Below are positions 54,171 to 64,000 of a stretch of 64,000 bases of DNA, piece after piece. Every line of letters starts with the position of its first letter. Position 1 is the first letter of the stretch. The notes beneath the pieces were generated by a model. The model saw only the letters and a program-made list of their open reading frames with translations, had not been told where the DNA came from and made no database searches. The position numbers and the translations under genes were made by a program. The stretch comes from Symsagittifera roscoffensis (lineage: Eukaryota; Xenacoelomorpha; Acoela; Convolutidae): NCBI RefSeq assembly GCF_963678635.1, contig NC_087062.1:62544386-62608385 (forward strand). The letters are read 5' to 3'.

Positions 54171-55620
54171 TCTTGGTAACCCTTAACCTCAAAAAGTACG
54201 GTTTTAGGTCGTTTTTGGACAATTTCTTAAAAATTTCAGTCTATGGGCAGATATTTGAATTTCTCAAAAACTTCTCTGAGCCACACAGCAGTCAAAAGTA
54301 CTTTTGTTCTTGTTTTGCAGGCCACAAGTAAAAGAACTCTTGTGGCAAAAAGCAAACAATTCACACTCAACTTGCCCTTGTCTTGAAGCGCAGACTCTTC
54401 TCCTGCATTCAGCTTTTGCTCGCGTCTTGCTTTTATCTTCCTGCTTGTCTGCGATGGTCTCTGTTGGTTGCCCCTGATAATTTCAATCAGTTCTGTTGGA
54501 CATTTGCTGTGGGCAACTAGCGATTGCAGAGACTTCAGCTACAACTCTGCACTCTGGTTCAGCTTCTATTATATTTGATCCCGATCGCGCTCTTTGCTCT
54601 TGGTGAGTAGCCGTTTTGTGGGAGGAACTATGAGCACTCCAATTTCAAGTAGCTGACTATACAAGTCGTACATTGCTTCAAGTCAGCAATAGCCGATCGT
54701 CTATATCTGTTGCTTCTTCGAACTTGAAAACCTGTCAGCTCTTGGACACAGGCTGACAACAGCCACAGCACTGAAAAAGATTCAATGGACTCTCTTCCAG
54801 TTACCGAGGAAGGTTTTTGCCCTAAAACAGTGAGGTGATCCTGAGGAATATGCCAGAAAATGCTGAACGATGCTGTCGTAATTCGTAATGCTTTTTCTCA
54901 CTTCTATTGAGGGTGTTGATGCTGTGTTGATAACACAAAAAATATTAGGAAATTTTCTGAAACGTCGACTTTTTTTCAATGAGAAACCTCCCCAATCAAA
55001 AAGGCTCTTTATGCATTTTCGTGCTCTCCGTCAAGAATAAAACAATTCTTCTCAAATGCGATTTGACTCATGTCTCATTTTTATCAACTTTCATGCAATT
55101 TGCTATTCGGATGTTTTGATTCTTGAGTTGCCGCGCAAAACATGAGCCTTACAGAGCCTTTTAGGAATTTTGAAAAATTAGTTTGATACAAAAACTTAAC
55201 TAATTTCTTCCATAAGACCGACTGGCACATGGAGACGCAGTAACTCTATTCTCTCCCTCAACTAGTCATGCTTTGAAATAAATAACTCACGAAAGTAAAT
55301 TCAGCTTTTCAGGGCATTGCAGCATTAAAAAGGCGTTCAAAAAAAATTCTGAAACTATTGGGCATCGGGCTTCCACTTCCACTATCCCCAATAGATGACA
55401 TCGTTATTCCTTAAATTATTTTGGCATTCCGGCTCTACTGGATTCAGTAATTATGTTTTCTACCGCACATATTTCTTCTTATTTACGACCGGTTTTTTAC
55501 GTGGTTGTTCGGCTGTTTTTATGTCGTTCAAATTGGCGTTTTTTCATTTTTCTCAAATTTTAGCCGGAAAATGAAGTTTTGGAAAGTCTCAGTCTAGACT
55601 GATCTGATCCTCCATTTACT
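54171..55620. other. Gene-free stretch
   Basis: Only short unconvincing ORFs on either strand. Part of it could be the decayed 5' end of the Penelope-like relic. Confidence 0.3.
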
Positions 55621-55857
55621 ATTATTTTGCTGGTTAACGAGATCGGAGGGTTTTCACGTGCCTTCTGGTGGAATATTACACTGATGCTCAAGAAATTATT
55701 ACAGAAAAAAATTGTTGTCATAAACTTTTTAAATATACTTGTCCATTACACTTTCACATATCGTGTGGCTTCAGATCATTTGAGCAAGAGGACTAAATGT
55801 ATCGAACAATATTAGGATGTCCCACGCCTCTATATTAGTAGTTGGTGAAGGTTTGTT

Positions 55858-56271
55858 ATGGTGTACCTCATTGAAGCCAAATCTCATAAACCAGCAATTG
55901 GATCATCCTCATTCAACGTGCAGGATGCATTGTTCCACATATCCTTTAGAGCAGAAGGATTGAGTTTGAATCCAAATTCAATGCACAACGTCCTGAACGT
56001 TGCCTTTTCCCTAGGGAGTGGAAAACTGAAAAAAAAAATTAATGACTACTTTTTGTGGCTAGACATACTGAACGATACTCTCACGACTCACAACTTTAAA
56101 GGAAACAAAGCAGTTTCTGTCAAAAACCTAGTTCCAACTCTTGGGAAGCATACGTGCAGAAACAAAGCGATATTACATTGTCAAAGAGAAGGAAGACGAA
56201 ATATGTTCGAAGATCTTTCAGTCCGTATAAAGCTAATGTCAAGCAGAAAATATGACGAATGGTGGTCGTAA
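55858..56271 (+). CDS. Unrecognised ORF (137 aa)
   Basis: An ATG-to-TAA frame of 137 codons with a mixed, protein-like composition (several Asn/Lys/Ser, C-terminal RKYDEWWS). No motif recognised. It lies 0.6 kb upstream of a LINE relic on the same strand and might be a remnant of that element's first ORF or of another transposon. Confidence 0.3.
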   Translation: MVYLIEAKSHKPAIGSSSFNVQDALFHISFRAEGLSLNPNSMHNVLNVAFSLGSGKLKKKINDYFLWLDILNDTLTTHNFKGNKAVSVKNLVPTLGKHTCRNKAILHCQREGRRNMFEDLSVRIKLMSSRKYDEWWS

Positions 56272-56879
56272 AAAAAACTTCACAAGGCTTCATCCATCCA
56301 CACAGTTGGAGAAAAAAATCTTGGTAACACTCTTAAATCGACTCTCTAATCTAGATTCCAAAAACGATCGAAACGCAGACTGAAAGAGAAAGTCAAAAAG
56401 ACGAAGCTAAAGGAAGAATAAGTCAAGAAACAGGCCATCGAAGAAAAAAAAAGAAACGTGAAGCTTAAGAAAACGCAAAGAGTAAAAAGCATTGCGTTAA
56501 TTATTTTTCATTAGATTTTACCCCTGGTAGCTACCTGGAGCTTTTATTTTGCGGAGAGGCCTAGGTGAAGTCTTTAAGAATGTGTAACCGCGCTAAGAGA
56601 AATACACATAAATCAGAGACAGAAGAAGCATGGGCAGGTGTTACTTGCAAAAAGATTTCGGTGATCCATTAGACCAAGTAATGCAACGCGATGGCGGCAC
56701 TAATCGTTTCAGCGTAAAATATTTGTAATGCCGACGCCTTTTTATGACTACATGTCCAAGAAAAATGGAATCTGTTGTTGCGATAAAAGAAAATTTTCCG
56801 CTTTGGTTCGGTAATGTAGACACATTGATCTACAAACAAGATTACAGCCGGCAAAAACCTCACCAAACGTTATTTCCCT

Positions 56880-59340
56880 GAATGAAGTGAATTAAAAACA
56901 TTCTAGAACCCCATGGAGTTCAAACTGGTACAAAGTTGAGTGCTAAAATCTGAAGTCCAAAAATGTAAACCCATCTGAGAGGGGCAGGGGAATGTTGTTG
57001 TATATCAGGAAAAAATAGATTACAAAGAGGCAGAGAATGACTTTGGATTTGAGGAATTGCAATTATACAATCTGCTCATAACAAAAGAAGACCTTGTGAT
57101 AAGCTCAGTTATTGCAGCTCAACAACTGTTTAAAAAACCTTGGATCAATTGCAGTTAAATATTGGAAATACTTTTGCACGAATCATGACGAAGTCAGCAG
57201 AGAACATCAGTTCATTGAAGCAGTCGAGGATTCTTAACAAAGCATAATGAACCTCACTTCTAGAGCTCTGACTAACCGTTAAAACCTTGGAACTTTCGGC
57301 TTTTGATTATATTTCTCCGCTTGCGAAAAGTTATCATAAACTTATACAAGCTAATTTTGTCTGTAGATAACTATTTGAAGTGAAGAACGACTGAATTACC
57401 ACATGTGGATCTACCATGAACTTTAGTCGATAATGAGGAGTAAAGTAATTTATGAACAACCGTGTATTTACAGCAGAAGAATTTCAAATATACACTTAAC
57501 ACGGCAAAAACAAAACTCATTTCCGAGATGAAAAATCGTACAAAGCAAAATAAATTGCCAATGAGGACTGAAGTGAGGGATGCAATTCGCAATAACTAGG
57601 AAAGACAAAAATTCAAGTAAAACACAAAAAAAACACTGAAAATTTTAACAACTTTAGGAAGAAGTCAGGAAGTTGACACGAGGGTGCGCTAGAAAACATG
57701 AGCATGAAATGTGGAAATGTATCAATGCCTAGCCCAGAAACTTATGGAATCACGTCAAAAAGAAATTCAAAGCAACAGAAGCAATACCTGCCCTCAGCCT
57801 TGGTCATAACCAGTGGACAAAAACCGACCAGTTCAAAGCGAAAGCATTGTCAAATTTTATAAGTTCAGTAGTCACCATGGTGGCACCACGAAGTTTTTAT
57901 ATAGGGGATATTGAAGAACAAACAATTTCTAATGCTCACAAAGAAAGTGATCTTAGATGAAATTGCCTTACTAAACACCACAAAATCAAGGGAGCCAGAT
58001 AATGTTCAACCAAGGTTACTGCACGAGACTCAAACGAAATGGCGTAGGCACTTTGCAGTCTGATGGAAAACTCCTGATATGTTGGGAAAAACCCAAAGGA
58101 CTAGAATTGTGCGGACAAAACCGCGATTCGCAAAAGAAAACATGCTGAACGTAACCCTAGCAATTACAGATCGATAAACCTCACGTAAAATTGCTACTGT
58201 CGCTCATCGACCGTTCAGTTACTGAGAACAGTCGACAACTGGAGGGCAGAGCTGGACAATGGCAATGAAGGAGACACGGTTTATATTGATTTCCAAATGG
58301 TCTCTTGGATAGTTTTGAAAACAACATATTTGTTAATACATTTTCATGACTCGGGATCACAGGAAAAAGTCTAGTGTGGATCACCAACTTCCTGACTGGA
58401 TGGAAGCAACTCGTCGAATTATACGAAAATTGGTGGGATTTGGCGCCCTTCATAAGCTTTGTGCCTCAAGGATTGGTCCTAGGACCAATACTGTTTATTT
58501 TATACATCAACTCAATGGGGGATGGAAGTCCCAAATACAGACAATGCGAAACGATGTGAAAACATACAGATTGATTTTATTAGGAGATGAAGCTAAAAAA
58601 ACTGCAGCAAGACCTGAAATTAATATCAAAATAGGCAGAAGGTAGCCTGATGAAGATTAACATGTCAAAATGTCACACCCTATCTTTAGCAGGAAGGATA
58701 AAGCTACCAGAACCTAACTACACTCTGGGTGGTAAATCATACCAAAGCAACTTAAAAACTGAGAAAAACTCATGGTGGATACAAAAGTATCGTTTCGAGA
58801 ACAGATTGTCAAGAAAACGAAACTGGCGAACAGGAAGATAGCGATAATCAAAAATGCTTTCTGAACTTGAACAAAGACATTTTGACGACCTTGTACAAGC
58901 ACTAGTGAGTACGCACCTAGAGTACGCAAAGCAGGCTTCGAATCCATACCTCAACAAAGATAAGGGCATATCGAAAATGTACAAGGACAAAATTAAGTAT
59001 TCAAACAGACCAAAGGTTTTGAACCTCTCGAATACGGAAAAAAGCGAGGCAGAATGATTGAAGTTTACAAAAACTTAAAAGGAAATAAGATGAAACAGGA
59101 ACTGAAGGATTTGTCTCAGTTAAAAAAAAGGGACACACGAGGAAACCTATGCAAAATAATCGCTTGAAGGGCCAGAACCACCTCAAGAAAATAAAATTCA
59201 CCATAGCAGCTATTAATGACTGGAATTTACGACCAGAAGCGATTATATCAAGCAACAGTGTTAACACAATTAAAGGAAAACTAGAAAAATCATAGGCATT
59301 TAAAATGTACAACACACTGTCTGTGTCTATTGAATGCCGT
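56880..59340 (+). pseudogene. LINE (non-LTR) ORF2 relic
   Basis: Degenerate plus-strand RT. LSLGHNQWTKTDQFKAKALSN (57.8 kb) matches the pre-RT region where LINEs of the CR1/Jockey type have 'kA..ln.fF'. WITNFLTGWKQLVE and FVPQGLVLGPILFILYIN (58.38-58.52 kb) match the conserved RT blocks. INMSKCHTLSL (58.66 kb) and the thumb region with LEYAKQ (58.9 kb) follow. The FADD catalytic box expected near 58.55 kb is missing, and stops and shifts interrupt every part. Upstream weak endonuclease-like sequence may begin near 56.9 kb. Confidence 0.7.
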
Positions 59341-60258
59341 AATTGAAAGAAATGATCACCAGAGGCCAATATAAACCCTACAGATCATAAAGAACCTGTG
59401 AACTTTTTCTCGCTTATAATTTAATGACTTGCGATTATCAATTAGGTATTTTTTTAGTTACGTAATTATACTACGAGTGGTCGAGAAAAAATAACGAGCT
59501 GAACATTCTGATAAAATTAATGGAAAAACCGAAACCCCATCAAAAGAATATTCGCAGTAAATTTAATATATAGGTAGTTTATCTGATTTATTTCTGCCTC
59601 AATGATGTGATCTTTTTAGGGACCCTTCCGTTTAGGTGCGGTGGTGCACAAGCTGGTTAGGGCTCATACTAACAATTTATAGATACATCAACAAAAAATT
59701 TTGGAGGAATTAAATCAAGTCAGCATTTAATGCGTTGTCGTTACAGATTTTTACTGCAACAGTCCCTCCTCTATTATAGCACTAATTGAATTGTCTATGA
59801 ATTGAGTCTTACGCAATGATCTGCTTCCCCGTACACAAAACATAGCGCTCCTGGACAGCTCGAAGTTTATCTTAGTTCTTATATAGTTCATTGTTTCTGA
59901 ATAGCTTTCATGCCATTGTTCACTAAGTTTTTTTTTGAATTGTATAGTAGTTTTTTTTCGTTGAGAATTTTATAAGCAATATGTACATCAAATAACATCA
60001 TTTTTATCGAAAACAACTCATCGCATTGAGTTTGTTTAGAACTCGTCTAGATATTTTCGGAACTGTTTCTGTACAATTTTTGTTCAAGCAGATACTGGGT
60101 GTCCTGATCAGCAAACTGTTTTTTGTTCTCTATGTGACTTGTGCTTAAAAAACTTTTTTAGTACCGGATACAGAGTATCCTGGTGCGCTTGAAATATCTA
60201 CTTTCTACTTCTTGGCAGTTTTTGTTCAATTGACATTACTTTTACCGGATACCATATC
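59341..60258. other. Gene-free stretch
   Basis: AT-rich with no supported ORF. It may be the remains of the N-terminal part of the second LINE fragment. Confidence 0.3.
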
Positions 60259-60528
60259 TTGAGTAGTTTTTATCGGAAGGAGCAATTTGGTTTTCGTATC
60301 TGCCATACTTCCCATGACACAAATGTTTGCAAGTTAATTTTCCATGATGTCGATGATTTTGAATATGCACCACGAATAACCGCAACAACATACTTAAGCC
60401 TTGCAACGTTCATTGATACAAAAACACCATGTCAATTGTTGATATGTAATATGTTTCTTGAAGTTTGTAGCGAGGGACAACTGAAAATCAGGTGTTCGAA
60501 TGTTTCGCATTCTAATTTACAATAGAAA
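60259..60528 (+). pseudogene. Second LINE RT fragment
   Basis: The 88-codon frame contains FYRKEQFGFRICHTSHDTN, the QFGFR-x-x-[HS]-S/T block of LINE reverse transcriptases, and ends shortly after a degenerate 'FDT' block (LATFIDT). It is cut off where the gypsy-family relic begins at about 60.53 kb, and is distinct from the LINE relic upstream, which ends with a later domain. Confidence 0.55.
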
Positions 60529-60529
60529 C

Positions 60530-61440
60530 TTGTGCCAGTCGGTCATATTTGTAAGTTTGACCTTGATCATTATTTGGTTTTGATTTTGGGGTGAAATGAA
60601 ATATTTCAAAAATTCGAAGTGAGCTTGTCATGCGACAAGTTTCTCGCGACAACTGAAAATGCAAAAAAAAAACAAGATCAGAAGATTCGAACTAAAAATC
60701 GCGGGAAAGAAGTACAAAAAAAGAAGCGTGAAATTGCTATTCGCAATATCACCGTGTAATTCGAACGACAGTACAGCTGTCTCATTCCTAGAGAAAGAAC
60801 AAGTCGCGACGAGAAGAGACAAAGAAGAATTGAAGTGGACCAGAGTGAACGTTCGGTGGAAAGGTGGAATGCTGAAGCTGCCCAATGGTCAAAAGAGAAA
60901 ACTTGTGTTTTGAGTTAAAACTTATTCATTCCAAACTTCTTGAGGTAAACTTGATTACTGGATTAATTCTAGAGTCGCTTATTAATTTAGTTACTCGTTT
61001 ATAGAAGTCGTGTCGGTATGTAAGTACCCAAATTAAATTTCTTGATTGTTTTTTCATTGTTACGTTGAGTTAGGGAGAGTTTTGATTGATACAACTGAAT
61101 TGAATCAAAGATCCACTTTCTAATAAAAAGTAACTATGTACGTAAGGTTCCAACTCTGTTTTTAACGGCATTCGGGTTTTTTGGGTATTTTCAGACCTAA
61201 GCATGGTGCCTTCGTTTTTTAGAGTGGGGGGGGGGGGGGGGTATTTTGGTAGTCGCCTTTAAGCTGTACCGCGGTTTGTAGTCTCATGTTGCAAGTGAAC
61301 CGAATTGGCTCCGACCGTTTGAGGTAGAGAAACACAAGAGATAGTGTCCCTGACTCTTGAGCCAGTAGTTATAGGGCCTATTTTTCTTTAACCTCACATG
61401 TGACTTTTTCTTTAACCACACAAGGCGACTATTACATAGA
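60530..61440 (-). pseudogene. Diverged fragment of the cluster family
   Basis: It shares block order with 32.69-33.55 kb: CAGTCGGT.ATAT, AAGTTTGACCTTGA, CTCGCGACAACTGAAAAT, then TGCCCAATGGTC, GATCCACT and the AGAGT-GGGG-TATT block. Many substitutions and lost microsatellite place it as an older copy. It contains a run of 16 G (61226-61241). Confidence 0.65.
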
Positions 61441-61915
61441 GTTTTTTTATGGCGCTCCTGGGTGTTTTACGACATCATGACTACGGGACGAACCCACTTG
61501 ACGCAGCTCCGGGCTACATGCCCATTATAGAGTACCGGTGGTACGGTTCAACGGGAACGTCACCACCTTCTGGTTGTACCGTGATAGCTTTTTAAGAAAA
61601 CTCGAGAAAAATTCTTTCCGAAACGAGTCCTAACTAGCCGAATAATGGGGGCCACTAGGGGGACAAAAAACGGGCAAAAGACAAAAAGTGAAACAAAAAA
61701 CCGAAAAAGATTTAAAAATAGGAACAAAAAACTATATATAATACAAAAAGGACAGTGGTTTTGACTTTCAAAAGAGGTGGATCAAACCTAAATTTTAATT
61801 AAAATATATACGCACACTGTTTTCAATAAGACCGATCGTTTCGATCAAACCAGCAACAATGAACAGGTGCCCGAGCTAGGGGCGTTGAAAGGGTTTTCAG
61901 ATAGCTTGTGACATC
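61441..61915. other. Gene-free stretch
   Basis: A GC-richer segment (about 61450-61580) of unknown origin followed by A-rich sequence. Nothing recognised. Confidence 0.3.
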
Positions 61916-61920
61916 AGCGG

Positions 61921-62104
61921 ACCACTGTGAGACTTTACTGGGACAGGTGACAAGCCAAGTCAGAAAGTGGACCTCCGAATGACCTGACCACTGGGAGACT
62001 TGACTGGAACAGGTGACTAGCCAAGTGGGAAAGTGGACCATTGAGAGACTTGACCACTGGGAGACTTGACTGGAACAGGTGACCAGCAAAGTGGGAAAGT
62101 GGTA
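61921..62104. repeat. 66-bp tandem repeat, about 2.8 copies
   Basis: ACCACTG starts at 61921, 61987 and 62053, each followed by GAGACTTNACTGG and AAGTGG. The period of 66 keeps a minus-strand frame open (22-residue repeat), which explains the ORF there. Confidence 0.85.
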
Positions 62105-63130
62105 CTCGGGATAGAGACCTCAGAAACAGAGCACATCGACTGGGAAAGAGACATCCAGCAGTGTGATCAAAGCAGAACAGAGCAAACGGAGGAAGGTGTT
62201 CTGTTTGATCAAACGGGTATCGTTAAAATCCATTTTACAATGTATCGTGTAAAATTGAATAAGCGAATAACCACTGTTTTGAGGAAACGTTTTTACTTGA
62301 GCAGAGCTTGAAAACAGGTTCTACAGGTTTTGTCTCGAGAAGTTCAGCATCCATCGCGCTTAGGGTAATTTTCGGCTTAAGAGGGGGGCTAGACAGGGGG
62401 AGGTTAGCAGGGGTGCTGATTAATTTAGAGGTTGCTTGTTGAAAATTGTAAAAAGGGGGGGCTTTCTTATAGTAACTAAGCAATCGATATCTTCGATTTA
62501 GTTACTTTAGATCAACTGAACTGAAGACTCACAACAAGAGTAGCATCGCGAAGGTACTCGATTGTGAATGCGTATTAAGGTAGGTAACCTAGCCGGGTCG
62601 GGTGGGTGGATCGGAAATGGACAGTCTTTGGAACCCAAAAGGTGAAAACCCCATAAGACCGCTAGTAAGGGGGAGGAAAAACGCGTTACAGTTAGGAACC
62701 AGACATTTTTTACGATAAAAGATCATTGTCGAAATTGCATTTCAGGTATACAAGTTTTTCTTGTTTTTGAACTTTTTCTCATTAGATTTTACGGTTTTTG
62801 AGTTTGACTTTGACTGAATTTTAGGCAACAGCGATCATAGATTAAGGTTAAAAGCAAATCGTATTTCGATTTGCATTGGAAATAGAAAACAAACGGAAAT
62901 GACGGGGGGCTTAGAAAAGAAAATTTAGGTTGATAGAATCGGGTTTTGGGGATTTTTCACACAAATTCTAGAGAAGGTACTGGGATAGAGGACTGGATAT
63001 CTTAACACTAAAATCAGGAAACAGGAAGATTCTAAAGACGAGACCGGACAGGAATTGGTACTGGAAGGTCGGGGAAAAAGTTACAATACCTGGACCAGAG
63101 AAGTGGAAGAAGCACAAGAGTCTTGTCGGC
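62105..63130. other. Gene-free stretch
   Basis: Short ORFs only. No recognisable gene, RNA or mobile element. Confidence 0.35.
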
Positions 63131-63139
63131 AGTCCTGGA

Positions 63140-64000
63140 ATAGTGACAGAATGGTCCTAGGACAGTACAGAAGGGTCCCAAGACCGTCCCTGAGGATTTC
63201 AGCACTCGAGCGAAGGGTCCTAGGAAGGTACAGAATGGTCACAGGACCCTAACGGAAGATACCAATACTTGAGCGAAGGGTCCCAGGTCAGTACCGAAGC
63301 ATCGTGGGACAGTACAGAAGGGTCCCAAGACCCTACCAGAGGTAACCAGAGCTCGAACGAAGGGTCCCAGGACAGTACCACAGGATACTAAGACAACACC
63401 GAAGGGTCCCAGTACAATTCCGAAAGGTAGCAACACTTCAGCGAAGGGTCCCAATACAGTACCGAAGGGTACTAGGACATTAACGAAGAGTCCCAGGACA
63501 CTTCCGAAAGGTAGCAATTTTTCAGCGAAGGGTCCCAGGACAGTACCGAAGAGTACTAGGAAGAAAACCGAAGGGTCCCAGGACACTTCCAAAAAGTAGC
63601 AACATTTCAGCGAAGGGTCCCAGGACAGTACCGAAAAGTACAAGGACAATAGCGAAGGGTCCCAGAACACTACCGAAAGGTAGCAACACTTGAGCGACGG
63701 GTCCAAGGAGAGTACCAAAGTGTACTAGAGCAATATCGAAGGGTCCCAGGACACTTCCAAAAAGTAGCAACATTTCAGCGAAGGGTCCCAGGACAGTACC
63801 GAAAAGTACAAGGACAATAGCGAAGGGTCCCAGAACACTACCGAAAGGTAGCAACACTTGAGCAAAGGGTCCCAGGACAGTACCAAAATGTACTAGGACA
63901 AGGCTAAGGAGTCCCTGCACTGAGAGCGAAGGGTTCCAAGACCCTATGAAAGGATCACAGAAATAGAACGAAGGGTCCCAGGACCCAACCCGAAGGGTCC
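63140..64000. repeat. 42-bp minisatellite with 168-bp higher-order unit, runs off the edge
   Basis: CGAAGGGTCCCAGGACA-type units recur every 42 bases (for example 63611, 63653, 63695, 63737 and 63779). Near-identical blocks 168 bases apart (63585 and 63753) show a four-subunit higher-order repeat in the right half; the left part is more degenerate. The minus strand is open through much of it as a 14-residue hydrophobic repeat (VLGPFA, FGTVLGPF). The array reaches the right edge and continues beyond. Confidence 0.9.

Noticed and set aside
61823-62089. 88-codon minus-strand ORF with 22-residue repeats
   Set aside because: It arises from a 66-bp tandem repeat whose length is a multiple of three; no other coding evidence.
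63140-64000. CRISPR array or centromeric satellite
   Set aside because: There are no unique spacers, so it is not CRISPR. The unit is short and GC-richer than the flanks; nothing indicates a centromere.

Overview
The window looks like AT-rich, repeat-dense DNA from an invertebrate animal. The evidence is animal-type retroelements (Ty3/gypsy-like LTR elements, non-LTR RT fragments, a probable Penelope-like RT), a FLYWCH/MULE relic and GT-AG introns. I cannot name the species. I found no intact host gene, tRNA, rRNA or CRISPR array. Almost everything recognisable is mobile DNA.

The main feature is a giant, very young LTR retroelement at 3587-21397 (17,811 bp). Two 408-bp LTRs, TG...CA, differ at one position and are flanked by a 4-bp duplication (ACTC). 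It carries a primer-binding site and a 1.7-kb leader with an ORF that runs into gag-pol. A single-frame 2393-aa Gag-Pol follows, with CCHC, DSGA protease, YLDD RT, RNase H and a DD35E integrase with HHCC and GPY/F modules. After it come two small membrane ORFs, a 378-codon ORF with no Met codon, an 872-aa envelope-like glycoprotein, and a 598-codon frame split by one in-frame TAA. The 3' region has an intron-like segment and RNA hairpins. Several adjacent ORFs overlap by only a few bases (ATGA twice, ATGTATATTCTAA once). This suggests polycistronic expression by coupled reinitiation or leaky scanning, and it is the best candidate here for an undescribed system.

A second LTR retroelement at 24045-31129 (7,085 bp, 5-bp duplication ATGAG) is older and inactive. 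Its LTRs have diverged, its frames are broken and its integrase has lost the first catalytic Asp. It has an unusual RNase H-integrase spacer with CTCF-like repeats, and an integrase tail with a SUMO-interacting-type motif. It interrupts an unrecognised spliced reading frame.

From 31.6 to 50.2 kb lies a head-to-tail pile-up of minus-strand fragments of one dead Ty3/gypsy-type element. The full copies share the same RT nonsense codon, so they multiplied as DNA after the element died. Diverged pieces of the family occur at 21.8, 51.5 and 60.5-61.4 kb.

The rest holds a FLYWCH/MULE relic (1.5-2.3 kb, minus), a 117-bp palindrome (2.7 kb), a foldback structure (22.1-23.0 kb), a Penelope-like relic (52.7-54.2 kb, minus), two LINE RT relics (56.9-59.3 and 60.2-60.5 kb), a 66-bp tandem repeat (61.9 kb) and a 42-bp minisatellite that runs off the right edge (63.1-64.0 kb).
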